64,000 bases of DNA from Rhynochetos jubatus (Eukaryota; Chordata; Aves; Eurypygiformes; Rhynochetidae): positions 42,048,118-42,112,117 of the forward strand of contig CM050653.1 in the NCBI GenBank assembly GCA_027574665.1. The letters are read 5' to 3'. The stretch's first letter is position 1. Every line of letters begins with the position of its first letter. The position numbers were made by a program, and so were the translations under genes. This document shows positions 1 to 12,053 of the stretch, piece after piece. A model generated the notes under the pieces. The model was not told the origin of the DNA, did not search any database, and saw only the letters and a program-made list of their open reading frames with translations.

Positions 1-979
1 CAGGAATTGCTAGAACAACAGCAGAGAACAGGAATGTAACTGAATTATCTTGCTTTACAAAGATATTCAAACTTCTGGCTCTGTTTAGGGTTTTTTCCCC
101 TCCTTTAAAGGCAGATGAGTTGGAGAAGCTACCACTGAAACAAGTACAAGCAAAGAAACCATAAGGAGAATAAACAGCAGCAACGAAGAGGTCATGTTTC
201 TCGTGGCACCTTTTAATCTGGAGTTCTACTAAAAGGAGAAAAATTTGCCCACCAAAGCCTAGTAAGTCTGAACAGTTTGAACAGTCAAAGACCAGCTTGT
301 GTATCTGAACACTGATGTGGTCAAACCCCGATATGCCATTCAAGTGAGCTCAGTTATTTGTGATCAGTTGCAACTCCAGTCCTATTAACTGGGTCTGAAA
401 AACAAGCCATACCTGCTTAATTCTGCTTCCTGCTGCTGACTAGTTTGCCTGTCAGTTTACTGCTTCTTGATATTTAATACAGTTCTAAAACTCTTACCTT
501 GTCCTTCAATTTAGTATACATTTTGATTCTGTGGCTCTCATTCCAATTCTGATTCCTGAGTACGCTTTTTTTTTAGGATTATCTGTGCTACTCCTAATTT
601 CCGTTTCAGCTTCGGCTCATCTTAACTTTGTTTCCAGCCTTGATTCTAGTCTAGCAGCAATCACTGAGCCCAGCTGCCTATTTATACCGTCTCCTTCCTG
701 ATGACAGTTGTTTGATATTGTGTGAAAGTTTACAGTATAAATCAAGTGAAACTTTCACAGATACTGAACATGTTTAGAAGCCATTATTTGAAAACATCAT
801 CAAAACAAATTAAACTGAACAGTGCTGTGAGTTTCTATATATAGCTACCAAAACGTGAATACTCTCTGGACATTTCTGGGAAACGCAGTGTCATTCTCTA
901 TCTTCCACTATGAACATTGTTCAGCTCACCTGATGTAATCATTCAGGGAGCATTAGGCCTCTGACTGAAGTTTCAGCAG
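1..979. other. AT-rich stretch, no gene recognised
   Basis: No coding exon, RNA gene or repeat is recognised here. By position it should lie inside or beyond the 3' part of the dead ZCWPW2 locus, but no match to the C-terminal part of that protein was seen. Confidence 0.5.
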
Positions 980-1262
980 TGTGTTGGGTTTAGTCAGGAC
1001 AGAGTTAATTTTCTTCACAGTGGCTGGTATGAAACTATGTTTTTGGATTTGCCCTGAGAATACCAGTAACATGTCTTTTTAGTTGGTGCTGGGGAGTGCT
1101 TGCACCAGATTCAAGCCCCTTCTCAGCTTCTGATACTGCAGCTGCATTCCCAACTCTCCCTCGCTACAGGCAGTGCGGGGGGCACACAGTTCAGACCACT
1201 GACCGAAGGGGTATTTCATTCCACAGCACATCATGCTCGCTACATAAGCAGGGATTGGGCTT
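980..1262 (+). mobile_element. LTR fossil, 5' part (avian ERV, family B)
   Basis: The stretch opens with TGTGTTGGGTTTAGTCAGGA and continues with the 'AGTTAATTTTCTTCACAGTGG' type of body that I know from a common avian endogenous-retrovirus LTR. It fades out near 1262 with the part around the expected TATA/CATAAG region. Only the first part of the LTR is present and no internal retroviral region is seen. The divergence from remembered copies suggests an old insertion. A very short relative with both ends kept lies at 34116-34191. Confidence 0.6.
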
Positions 1263-4200
1263 TTTAAGTGGAAAACAGAATATAATTTAAAACTAACTTT
1301 TTTGTAACTATTGTCAAATCTGACACAAGTCCCAGTACTACTGTTTAAGCATGAAGTCTTCAACACTTTACATGAATAAAATCTCCACCTGTAATCTGCT
1401 TGAACTGACATGCAAGAAATGACCTATAGTTTCAAACATCAAATCCCATGTCCTTTTAAGATTTCTGATTTCGCAGCTTTAAAGAAGCCCATCTGAAATT
1501 CTCTGTAGTGATAGAAGAGCACTGAACTAAATCTTAGTAACTTGATGTAAAAATCTTCCATGAGGCACAAGAGCAGATGGTTTGGGGGATCATGCTTTCC
1601 ACCTTTTGACAAGAAAAGAAAATGGATGCCTCTAAGTTTTGGTTTCTAAGCTTAAGTAAACTATCACATCTGAAAACAGAGGTAGGTTTCAGCACAGTCA
1701 TAGCACTCTTAGATTTTGCTATACCCACATACCAGGACTTGCATCTTGAAGAGACCAAGTACCAGTTTTATGAAGGGGAAAGACTACTTCAAAAACATGG
1801 AACCTTATACTTGTAATTTTATGGATAGTATTGTAACTTCACATACACATCATGTTTGTCAACTGGAACACAGTTTAATAATGCTGGACCTGTCCCACAG
1901 TTGTAGGACACTAACGCAAGTTCCATTAAAGTTTGAGAGCAGCATTCAGGCAAGTTACCAATGAAGATGGATCAGAGAAGAAAAAAAAATATAAAGTTAA
2001 AAAATCCCCAAACAAACCACCAAAAAAACGCAACAGCAAAAGAAACATCACCAACAAGAGCCTCACCTAACGATCTATCTGCAAGACAAAAGGACTTCCT
2101 TTTTAACTCGATTATTACGAGTGCAGATTTTCTGCTGTTCAGAATACTGAACTTTTAAGACCACAGGTTGGCAGCATACAGAGAACATCATAGCATAAGT
2201 AGTGACATTTTTCCTTTCAAAAGAACTTGCACTGAAGAATAATCTTCCTATTCTCTTGCTTTTTCTTAACATTAAAGTTGTGCAACTGGGATAGATAATG
2301 CCATGGCAGAGGAAACATTCATAACGATAGCGCAAAGGCTGTACCAGATGAGGTTTAGGATACAGTGCTGGAATGTATGGTGCTAGTATGAAGAAAACAG
2401 ACATATGCAGTGCTGCTGAACCGCTGTTTCGATGAACCACAGTTCTTCAAAGAAACTACTATTCTTCAAAAATCCTTCAGCTGATGAGAATACCAAATCA
2501 CAGCTTACTGTAGAGAATTAATATTTCAGAGAGATTATTGCTTCCACTTGAACTCCTTGAACAAGTCTGCAAGTATCTGGACACAAAGAAATCAGGTTTA
2601 TACAATCTTCTTGTATTTCCAAAAAGCACTTAGTCCTTTACCAGAAGCTCTTAAGTCAGAGTGCCATGGAATATGGCTCCTCAAATATCTAAGCCAATGA
2701 CAAAAAACCAAAATGAGTAGAAGGTTATTTGGTCTGTTTTATCAGTAATGGCATTTAACTAATGGAACCTCCAAACTGTCTGTGCTTAGTCTTTGCTGTG
2801 GAACAAGTTCCTAAGTTACATGGAAAAGGAAGTAAACACTGAGGTGAATCTCTAAGTATCCTCCAGTGATGATATTAACTTGTTCCAGAAAGAAGAAAAG
2901 GCATGGGGATAAAGAACCAAAACAAACAAGCAAAGATCCCAAACAAAAAAGAAGACACAACTTTCTAGTCCTGACTGGGCAATAAAACAGCAGATGAACT
3001 CCAGAGTAAGTTAAAACTAAGTAGTGATGAATATGTGAAAGAAATCTTTAGTGTAAATTTTAAATTTGGAGACTGTCATGTTTGTAAAATGTGACCTTGA
3101 AGTTAAGGCAGCTTTATGAAAACACTGGTTCAATGACCAATAGCAACCAAAAAAATAAAATCAAGTATTAGCAATTATTAGAGATTGAACAGAAGAAAAC
3201 ATCACCACGCCACTGTGTCATTACACAATGTTCCCACATCTTACAGGCTGCATGCATTTTGGTTCCACAATCACAAGAATGACATAGAACAAAAAAAGAC
3301 AGAGGCAGGCAACAAGGAATCAAGATCTAGACTGACTTTCAAGTACCACTGTATAAGGTGAAATTCTTCAGCTTAGAAAAGGGATGGCTGACGAGGCAGT
3401 AAAATGGAGATCTAGTAAATCTTGACTGGCATAAAGTGACTAGGGAATGATTCCCACTGCCTTTTTTAGCATGAGAACCAAGTGGCATCAAACAACTGCA
3501 CCATAGGCTCTAAACTAACAAGAGATACTTCACACAATACGCAGTTACACTGAAGAACTTGCCACATCACAAAATATTTACATGGGTCCAAAAGCAACTG
3601 AAGAATTTCTGGAGTAGAAAAGAACGAACCATCAAGATCTTGGCTTATAAAGGAAGTCCCTACAGCTGCAAACTGTTGGAGGCTGGGGAGAGCAACTTAG
3701 AGAAGTACTACTACATGTTGGCATAGTTTGTATATTCTTTGCTGGACATTCAGTAATAACTATCAGAGAAGGGATGATGGGTGAGGGGGACCAACACTGA
3801 CTTACTAGAACCATTTATATGTTATGATTTGTGTTATAGTCCACTTTCACCACTTCTCCAAAACCACACTTACTGGTAGTTTTGTTCACATAGCCTAGTT
3901 TTCTTTCAAAAAGAGAACATGTCAGGTTATTTGGAGAAAGAATATGAAGACAGGAAAAATGAAGCTTTTGGAATAAGGAAATAAAAAGTTCATATATTAT
4001 GCAGGATGGAAAAAAATTTAAAAACAACCCCAAAACACAACAGTAATATACTAGAGTACCTTTCAAGAGGTGACAAAATAAACTGACAGTAGAAAAGAAC
4101 CAGTGGGGGAGGTGGATCAGATTTATTTTTTTACAACAGTAAAGGTTTAGACATATAATTCTGTGCCCAGCAAAAAAATCTTGGCCTAAAGACTAGTGAA

Positions 4201-7200
4201 AAGCCTCTGAAGAACTTACTGGCAAAAATACTAGTAAGGTGACAGCACTTTCAGAAATTTGCTACAAGCACAAGAGTATCAAAAGACTTCCCGAATTTCT
4301 ATTTAGTTTATTTTTTCAATTTATATTTCCCATTTTACTATGTCCTCACAAAACCAAACACCTGCAACAACAATAAAAGGGAAAAGTCACTACTTAAAAG
4401 AGAAATCAAAGTAGTAAAGCTGTGAAGAAAGTCCAAATAAATGTCAGTCACAAGACAGAAGTATTTTGACTACCAAATTAGCAAATGGTGAGTAAATGAT
4501 AAAGGCATCCGAAGACAGAAATATTTGCCATTAAGAAACAAACTTCTCCAAAGACAATATTAGAGTTCGGGGGGGGGGGGTGGGGGGGGGAAGGGAAAGG
4601 GAAAAAAAAGAATCTTTACAGCTAGGTTACAAAAAAGCAGCAAGCAGTGCTTAGCTGTCACACATTCACAGATGGGTGCCTGACATCTAGTGGCCACACA
4701 GTGCAAGAGCATCAAAAACTACAATGCTGGAGAGAGCATACCTTTAGTTTTGTTTTCGATACTAAAAGCAAAGACCCTGAAGTCATGATCAGTGATGGGG
4801 GGGAAGGAGGCAGAATAAAAATCAGGAATATACCCTACTTGTATGATATAAATACGGTTATTTTTCTAAATCTTAAGGAGAGGGGTTATTAGGAGGGCCT
4901 GTTAGATCTCAAGTTTTAAAGCATCAGGTTCTGGAGTGATACATGAAAGAAAAAGAATAGTTGACTTAAATGCTGTTCTACCATTAAAACAGACATTCTG
5001 TCATTAACACTGTTAAATATGACTTCAATTACTGAGGAGAATAGACTAAATTTTGAGCCTTATCTGAACCCCAAAATCACCGACCTCGTGAATAGTGCTC
5101 CCTCAGCTGTGAGCAGAAGTGGGTTTGAGTTACAGTGCATATATACAGTATGGCTTGAGCAGACACAAGGACTCATGGAATCTTCAAGACCAGCACACAG
5201 GAAAAAACACTTCTCTTCATTTGAAGACCCTTCTGGAACACAACTTCCTCCTATCCCTTGTTTTGGCTCTGTGCACTTTTTAAGAGCCATTCAGTGCAAC
5301 ACAGCAAAAGCAACAGTGATCCTTGTATTTTGAGATCCTTAAAAGAAAGGGGCATACAGAATTTGTCACAACTATAGCCTGAGCTTTCAGCTATTAGAGA
5401 TATTCATTTACCTATGTTTAAGTTTGTGAAGTGATACAATGTTTCATTTTAAAAGTAAATATCATATAGTTAATGTTGAAGTATAAATAGATTGGATAGC
5501 ACATTCACTGAGATATCTATTCAAGTGCAAATTTCCAGTGAATCTAAGAATATCACTAACAGACAGGATATTAAATCAGAAAAACTATTTCTGGAATAAA
5601 ATATGGATAAAGTGACATAAGCTGTTAAAAATCATTTTATCTACTTAAAATCATTGAGATAATATTTCTACATGAAAGTTGATTTAAGAGACATTTTTTA
5701 TTTAGCCTGCATATTGGTACACTTAAAAACAATAGTTTACACCTTTAAATGGTCCCACAAAACTATTATTTGTTCAAGTGGGTTTTCTTTTCCCAAAGTC
5801 TCACTTAGTATTTGGTCTGACAGTTTAAACAATGTTTATGTATGACAAGAGCTCAGTAGTGTTGCAAATCACATCAACCACTTCCTTTTAAGCAACTTGC
5901 CATCTTGACAAGACTTTAATATTAAGTAAATAAATTGAGTATATGTATTTAAGTTGCAAGTCTGCTTTTCCTAGATGAGAATTAAATACACTCTTGAGCA
6001 ATATGGCAATGTAAGGACTGAAGTCTTCCATTCCTTTATTAAAAAAAAAAATAACAAAAATGTTTTCAGCAACATAAGAAAAGAGCATTCTGAACATTTC
6101 AAAAGGAAAAAAAAGTCTTAATTCTTAGCATTAGGATCAGGTCATGTAACAGAATTACTTTTACGACAAGGATGGAAGCACTACTAAGACCTTTCAGAAG
6201 ACTCTTAGTCAAGGTGTAAGGTAAGTGCAGAGGGAAGACAGAAGTACCTAAACAAGAGGCCCAGAGAAACTAGAAATATCCAACACAATAAATAAAAAAA
6301 TGTGACTAGATAGATACAGAATGAGGGGGACTACATTGCTCTGCTACAAATAAGTAGTATCCCCCATACTAATGTATGGCATATGCATTTCCAGGTAGCA
6401 TCTTGACTTACCTACAAAGTCAGTGATACTCAGTGCTGCATGAACTAAGCCATGACATAAAGGGAAGGATCACACAAGCTCTTCTGAATTAGAAAGAAGA
6501 TATTGGTAAGGGAGGTGAGAAAACGTCCATACCACCGTCAGGTCTGTATAGAAGAAGCCATTATAACACACCGTGAACCGTGTTGTATCTCTGATTACTA
6601 CTGCAATTGGCAAACTCACAAAAATAAATCCAACATGAAACAATTTGTGATCAAATTTCCATCCACTTCTATTTGACAGCAAAAACTGAGAATACTTCCT
6701 ATCCATTAAATCCTAATCACCTACAGACAGATCACTGCACTTCCTGAACAGCAAGCCTAGCACAATACTGCAATCTAATGACCACTCATCAAGGCCTGAA
6801 GCTCGCCGTTGAGTCCCACTGGTGGAGTTTTACATCCACTTGGAAAAGCTAGCATCAGATGTATCTGAAGAGCTAGGTATCAGTCTCAAAGTGCTACCAG
6901 GATGAAAATAAGTATCCTCCGTTTTGTTCATTAAAAGACAGTTTTCTTATTTGTGTTATTTGCTGAAAGACACACCTTTTGCTCAGTTTTGAGGGAGGAC
7001 AGAAGGAGAGGGGTCAGAGTTCTGGAACACTTACATAAAGCTGCATTGCCCACCCCACCCCTCTCAGTCAGGGACAGCCTCTCCAACAGAGAGATCAGAT
7101 GTGTCTAATGATCAGAACAGATGGATGTGAAAATTGAAATTAAGTCCTGAAGCATATTATGTTGGAGTTCTCACCAGCAGATGGTTACGAGGACTCAGGG

Positions 7201-7833
7201 ACGAAAGCTTCACAGACCTCACATATAGTACCCATTTGGAGTTAATTTTGCTGCCAATCGGTGTAGGTAATCACCTTCTCAGGCAGGTATTAGGAAAGAG
7301 TCTATGGAAGAAGTCAACAGGACTATTAATCTCAGGCACAATCTTGCTTCTCTTGCACAGTGGCATAGCAAGCTTCCTCACAATCTTAACTGTGAGATAT
7401 GCTTCAGCCAAAGGCAAGACCACGGTAATTCCTTTAAGAGAGATTTTTTTCTTTACAAGAATGTACACATCTTTATTGAGAAAAAGAACTGAAGTGTCTG
7501 AAAATAACAGAAATGGGTGTATTAAGAAATGCATGAATGAGTTGGATGAAATAAGCAGAAGTTGTATGAGGCACCTGGCAAATACTCTTGATCCAGCATA
7601 ACAGCCAAAGTTACAGCTTGCCTCCACGCACTAAAAAAATTCTTCCAGCCAATCTAAGACAAACTGGAAATCATTTAGATTGTGAACTCTGCTTGAGGGT
7701 GTATCTGTCCACACACTTCACCTTAGCTTTTTAATAATCTGGTGGAGGTTTCGAAGATCAGTGGCAACATGCTATCTTTCCTTAAGAAACTACTCAAACA
7801 CTACCCAGAGACCTAGAAGGACAGATGGCCTTT
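1263..7833. other. Long AT-rich stretch without a recognised gene
   Basis: Apart from a G-run at 4569-4590, nothing identifiable was found. Open frames occur, the longest being 155 codons at 7134-7601 on the plus strand, but none resembles a known protein or shows a convincing exon structure. If the ZCWPW2 pseudogene extends this far, its 3' exons are decayed beyond recognition by eye. Confidence 0.5.
4569..4590 (+). repeat. Poly-G tract
   Basis: Twelve G, one T, then nine G, followed by a purine-rich AAGGGAAAGGG stretch. This is a simple repeat capable of G-quadruplex or triplex structure. Its length is likely to vary and to be hard to sequence. Confidence 0.9.
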
Positions 7834-8328
7834 TGTGGTGGGGTGACCCCGGCTGGAGGCCAGGTGCCCACCAAAGCTGCTCTACCACTCCCCTCCTCAG
7901 CTGGGCAGGAGAGAGAAAAATAGGACAAAAGTCTCATGAGTTAACATAAGGGCAGGGAGAGATCACTCAGCAATTGCCATCATGGGCAAAAGACACTCGA
8001 CTTGGGGAAAATTAATTTTATTATCAATCAAATTAGATTAGGGTAATGAGAAATAAAAGCTAAATACAAAAAACCTTCCCCTGCATCCTTTCCTTATTTC
8101 TGAGCTCAGCTTTAGTCCCAATTTTCTCTGTCTCCTCCCCCTTCTTAAATATGCTACCCCAGTAGCACTAATACTGTTAATGGGCTCAGCCTTGGTCAGT
8201 GATGGGTCCACCTTGGAGCCGGCTGTCATTGGCTCTGTTGGACATAGGGGACACTTCTCGTAGCTTCCCTCAGAAGCCACTCCCATAGCCTCCCTGCTAC
8301 CAAAACCTTGCCACACAAACCCAATACA
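7834..8328 (+). mobile_element. Solo LTR fossil, avian ERV family A, with 5-bp target duplication
   Basis: The element starts TGTGGTGGGGTGACC and ends CCCAATACA, giving the canonical TG...CA ends. It is flanked on both sides by CCTTT (7829-7833 and 8329-8333), a perfect 5-bp target-site duplication. No internal retroviral genes are present, so this is a lone LTR. It is shorter than the full-length LTR of this family as I remember it. A 5-bp duplication suits an ERVL-like (class III) element. A second copy lies at 20684-21293 and a related fragment near 28140. The intact duplication argues for moderate rather than very great age. Confidence 0.8.
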
Positions 8329-8654
8329 CCTTTCCAGATTTTTCTTAGAATGGCAGTCTAAAAGCTAAATAAAAACAATAAAAAGGGACATTCATATTTT
8401 AGTTGGTAGTTACACATAAATAGGTAAAGTTCATGGTAACGTCACAGAATGTTTTGAAAGTTATCCAAGACCCCTTTCTGCCCAAAAAGAAAAAAATCCT
8501 TAGAGCTGTAATATTAACTTTTTTTAATTGCAGCATTTAGAATTTCAGTTTATTGGTATCCATGTTTGCACAGGTATATATGCAGATATAAAGCTGTGCC
8601 TGAACACCCAAAAATTACAGTAGTTCAACAGTTTCTGGCCCAGAAATATATATT

Positions 8655-8684
8655 ATATATAATAACTGTTGAGTTATTATATAT
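8655..8684. repeat. Perfect AT-rich palindrome
   Basis: Thirteen-base arms ATATATAATAACT and AGTTATTATATAT are exact reverse complements around a GTTG loop. No transposon was recognised around it. It could extrude as a cruciform. Confidence 0.9.
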
Positions 8685-8889
8685 CAGCATTCTGCTCTTT
8701 CTATCAGTATAAAATAAACACTGGCTATGGGTAATAGAGCAAGTAGCATGCAATGCATCATTGATTTAGTGAAGATTAAGGACATCTGAAAAATGGTTCA
8801 GATTAATATTAGCTCAAAAGCACCACCTTTTTTGTTTATCTGTTTTAATATTTCTGTAGGTGGGATGTAAGTAGTAACATCTTCCAGAA

Positions 8890-9037
8890 AAAAAGGAGGA
8901 ACAAGTGCTGATACACTGAACTGAAGGGAGGATTGTAGTTGATGACAGCACATAGAGCATGTTCTCTTAAAATATCCATAAGCTATTTTATATTCAGAAT
9001 TCCAAAGTAAATAAGACATTTTCATATTTGATTTGTT
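8890..9037 (-). pseudogene. ZCWPW2: Probable second ZCWPW2 pseudo-exon (post-PWWP region)
   Basis: Read on the minus strand after a TTTGTGCCAG acceptor, the frame gives NMKMSYLLWNSEYKIAYGY and then, a few codons on, MCC, LQ and SALV. The human protein has NKKKWYKSALQEACLLYGY, then MCC, LQ and AALV in the same order and at nearly the same spacing, with one codon missing between YGY and MCC. Identity is modest and the frame is open, so chance is not excluded. The order, strand and position downstream of the clear pseudo-exon favour homology. The 3' limit near 8890 is approximate because no clear donor was found. Confidence 0.5.
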
Positions 9038-9300
9038 CTGGCACAAATATGGGTAAACTAAAGTGCAGAGCTACCCAACATGAAGTTATTAAAAGAAAAT
9101 TATACCCACAGTCTAATCTCTGTCAAGCACTCAAAAGCATTCGAAGCAGTAGCCATGAGAGTTTTATTTTTTGGTAAATATCTGACATATTCACTAATGT
9201 ACACTGGCAAGAAATGCATACTGATGTTCAAGTGCCTATAAAAACCCCAAAACCACAAAAACATTACATGCTCTTCCTTTTTCATACCAATTGTAAGGTC

Positions 9301-9352
9301 CAATGAGGTTGCCAGCAACCTCATTGCTGGTGCAATATTACTACAATATTGC
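9301..9352. repeat. Two adjacent perfect palindromes
   Basis: The first has 12-base arms, CAATGAGGTTGC (9301-9312) and GCAACCTCATTG (9315-9326), around a 2-base gap. The second has 8-base arms, GCAATATT (9332-9339) and AATATTGC (9345-9352). No known element was recognised around them. Confidence 0.9.
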
Positions 9353-9589
9353 TAGTACAAAAATATTTTTGGGAGAAAAATGGAAGGGTTACATGCAAGA
9401 ACTCTATCCTGTTGAGTTGACAAAAGGTCTTGCTGGCACTGTACTTCATATTTGCAAAAGGAAATGCTATTTATGGAGAACACTAAATCTGTCCATCCAG
9501 ATTCCCCAAGCACACTTGCACAGCACCTACAAACATTGGGTTAGGGATCCTAGGAGGCACTTACTCGTCTATTCCTTTTCTAACTAAGT

Positions 9590-9835
9590 CAGCATTTTGT
9601 TTATAACAACTCCCTTTTGAACCTACTTACACTACCTGACTCTACAGTCTCCAATAAGTTCCAAGAGTTCAATGCCCACTGCATAAAGCAGTGCTTTGCT
9701 TCAGAGGTTTAAAATTCACCTCCTACTATCTTAATTGAGTGCCATCTAGTTTCAGTACTGTGATATTCAGCATGTTGATTTTATCCACTGCCTTCATCAT
9801 CGTAGAAACTTCAATCATATTTCTGTACCTACAGC
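9590..9835 (-). mobile_element. Ancient CR1/L3-like LINE fragment
   Basis: In reverse complement the stretch follows the C-terminal reverse-transcriptase ORF region of amniote CR1-type LINEs. Recognisable parts are the 'ATCATATTTC...TAGAA' end, a 'GTGCCATCTAGTTT' block and the 'TTCAATGCCCACTGCATAAAGCAGTGCTTTGCTTC' region, each diverged from the consensus as I remember it. Divergence is high, so this is an old insertion. It lies between the two ZCWPW2 pseudo-exons. Confidence 0.55.
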
Positions 9836-11806
9836 TTTGGTTACACTACTTGTTTCTCACACAACAACTGCTGCAGACACACATGGTCTATCTGAAAGTA
9901 TACATAACTCGCATTTTTAAATTTACTTTGTACTTAAATTTTACTTTTGAATAGAATCTTTTAATACACTCCCAATACGGTTTAATATTTCAACTTTTGA
10001 CTTGACAATCAAAAAACATCCCAATTCTCTAAATAATTAGCACATTGTTCTTATACCTGTTAATAACTGTATTATAAGCAATATGAATTTCCAATTACTT
10101 TTAAGCATAAATATACACAGAATAGTTTCAGATATGAGTTACTATCAGTCATTTGTGTATAATGTAATCATTTTCCCAATCTTAAAGGGGTTTGGACTAA
10201 CTGTTTTGCTGCAATCCAAGTTCCAGAACAATGACTAACCAGGAATTCAACGTTATAGATGTCAAAGCCCTGTAAATCATATCATGTGCTGTCTGTGAAC
10301 AGGACCGGAACAAAGTATGTCGGCCCTCCCTAAAAAGTAACTGAAAAGACACCTTCCCAGGTAGTCTGTTTGGGACATGTATCCATATGGCTGTTAACCA
10401 TCAACAGCTGCATGGAACACATTAGGAGGAAGAAATAAAGTATTTATTTACTTTGAAAGCTCTCCAAAGATGAACAATATCCATATTGACCTCATCTAAA
10501 TTTTGGATAAACCTCTGTATCAGAGAGCAAGTCCAATCTGATATATTTAACTAATCTAGGTTCCCATTTCATTCATTATTCCTGTAGTGGCAGGACACAC
10601 TAGCTGTTCATTTTTTGATTTTATGGATTTGCTTATTATAATTTAAAAACACAGAAAATACAGACATAAAGCTTAGAAGATCCTTCAATAATCAAATTTC
10701 CAATTGTGATTGTCTTTATAGACATTCAGAAATTCTTACTGTGGATTTGTAAAATATAATAGTACTATGACACAATTATCACAGTTGCACAATTTTGCTC
10801 ACTTAGAGATCATCTTAACATCACCTGACCCCAAAATAATGGTTGTAAAAGTTCAATGCCAAGAACTTCCACTGAAATAGCATGCAAGATGCATGTTTTG
10901 TAGTGTCTACATTCTTAACATTATTCTAGAAACAAGATTCACAAAAGGAATTAGAAAGTTTTCCTGCTCTACAGCTAAGGTCTATGCATTCTGTCAATGC
11001 TGCAGTTAGCAAGCAAGAGCTAACCTTTGCCCCAAGAAGTGCCGCAGCTGTTTAAAATCAATGCAAACAGGCTCAGAAAGCATAAGCCAGGGCACATGAC
11101 CATCTGTGGGCACTATAAAAAGCAGCACTGCAGGCACTGCGTAAGAGAGGGTAATGCTCGGTCTAAGGTTCTCCAGAGAAATGGGCAGAAGAACAGCTGT
11201 CTGTTGGAGAGCATCAGACAAAGGATAGGAAGAGTTCAACGTATTTATTTGTGGGCAGGATAACGGTGTGGTTCCTAAGAGTAAAATGAATCGAAAATCC
11301 CATGGAACAGAAAGCTTTGAAAAATGTAGGGGTGGGGTGGGGAGTCAGGTCAGATTTTGGTCTGTTGAAAGGGTAAGATTGGCTTGCATGTTTCTCATGT
11401 TTCTGTGTACCTAAAAACAAGTCTTAGATCATCAGAAAAGTCATTTCTGCCCAAAGGCAACTGGTACCAGAAACTGGAAATCTTTAACACAGACTTTTTA
11501 CAAAATATTAGTCAGTAAAGTTGCATAAGCATCAATGGAGACAACATGAATTACAATCTAATAAAAAAATATCACTGGTGCTGAAAATTAGATATAAACC
11601 ATCTTACCCTAATAACCGATCACAGAGTCAACAATGATTGAGATAACATTAAGTGCTTTTTACAACTCGTATTTATTTGTTCTACTAAAGCACACTTGAG
11701 AAAAAGAGCACATCCAAAATATTTCTGCACATAATACAAAGTAAACACATCCATGTCTCAAGGAAAAAAAGGCAAAAAAATAAGATTACAACACCTGTAA
11801 TCTTAC
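9836..11806. other. AT-rich stretch between pseudo-exons
   Basis: The rest of the PWWP domain of ZCWPW2 is expected here or just below, but no convincing match was found. No other gene or repeat is recognised. Confidence 0.5.
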
Positions 11807-12053
11807 CTTGGCCATCTGCATACTTTTCCCAGAACTACTTCCTGAAGGAAGCTCTAGACAACTATACTTACTTCCACTTTGATAGAGCTCAAACTCTTCA
11901 GGAAAATACTTATCAGAAATCACTTATTAAATCATGGATGAGTAGCCACATCACAACACCATGGCTAATTTGTATAAACTTATATAGCATTGTCAATTGA
12001 AAATAGTCCTTATTTTAAACATTTGCCATTTTCACTCTGAACCCACATTTAAA
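11807..12053 (-). pseudogene. ZCWPW2: ZCWPW2 pseudo-exon: CW zinc finger and start of PWWP
   Basis: Minus-strand reading from an intact TTTTATCTAG acceptor (AG at 12055-12054) gives MWVQSENGKCLK, against human VWVQCENENCLK. It runs on in register through a stop at the KWR tryptophan and a PW-C block matching human PWYC. After a frame change it gives VISDKYFPEEFELYQSG (human SISEEDFPEESQLHQCG), then ELPSGS (human QLPLGS) and WPR (human WPS). The exon ends at an intact CCAAG|GTAAGA donor (GT at 11806-11805). Damage in host-gene terms: six in-frame stops, in place of K (before VW), W (KWR), K, E (before PW), R and C (the fourth zinc ligand); a 4-base loss right after that cysteine codon; and a 2-base loss just before WPR. 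The first zinc-binding cysteine is serine. Both splice sites survive. This is a host gene decayed in place. Confidence 0.82.

Noticed and set aside
7134-7627. 155-codon plus and 118-codon minus open frames
   Set aside because: No family resemblance and no exon signals. They overlap in opposite directions in unremarkable sequence.
9190-9265. Possible PWWP exon of ZCWPW2 (minus strand, after a TTTTTATAG acceptor; LEHQYAFLASVH against human VEEYHIEFLGDPH)
   Set aside because: Only E, F, L and H match over a short span, a gap is needed, and stops follow at once. Too weak to call, although the position would suit.
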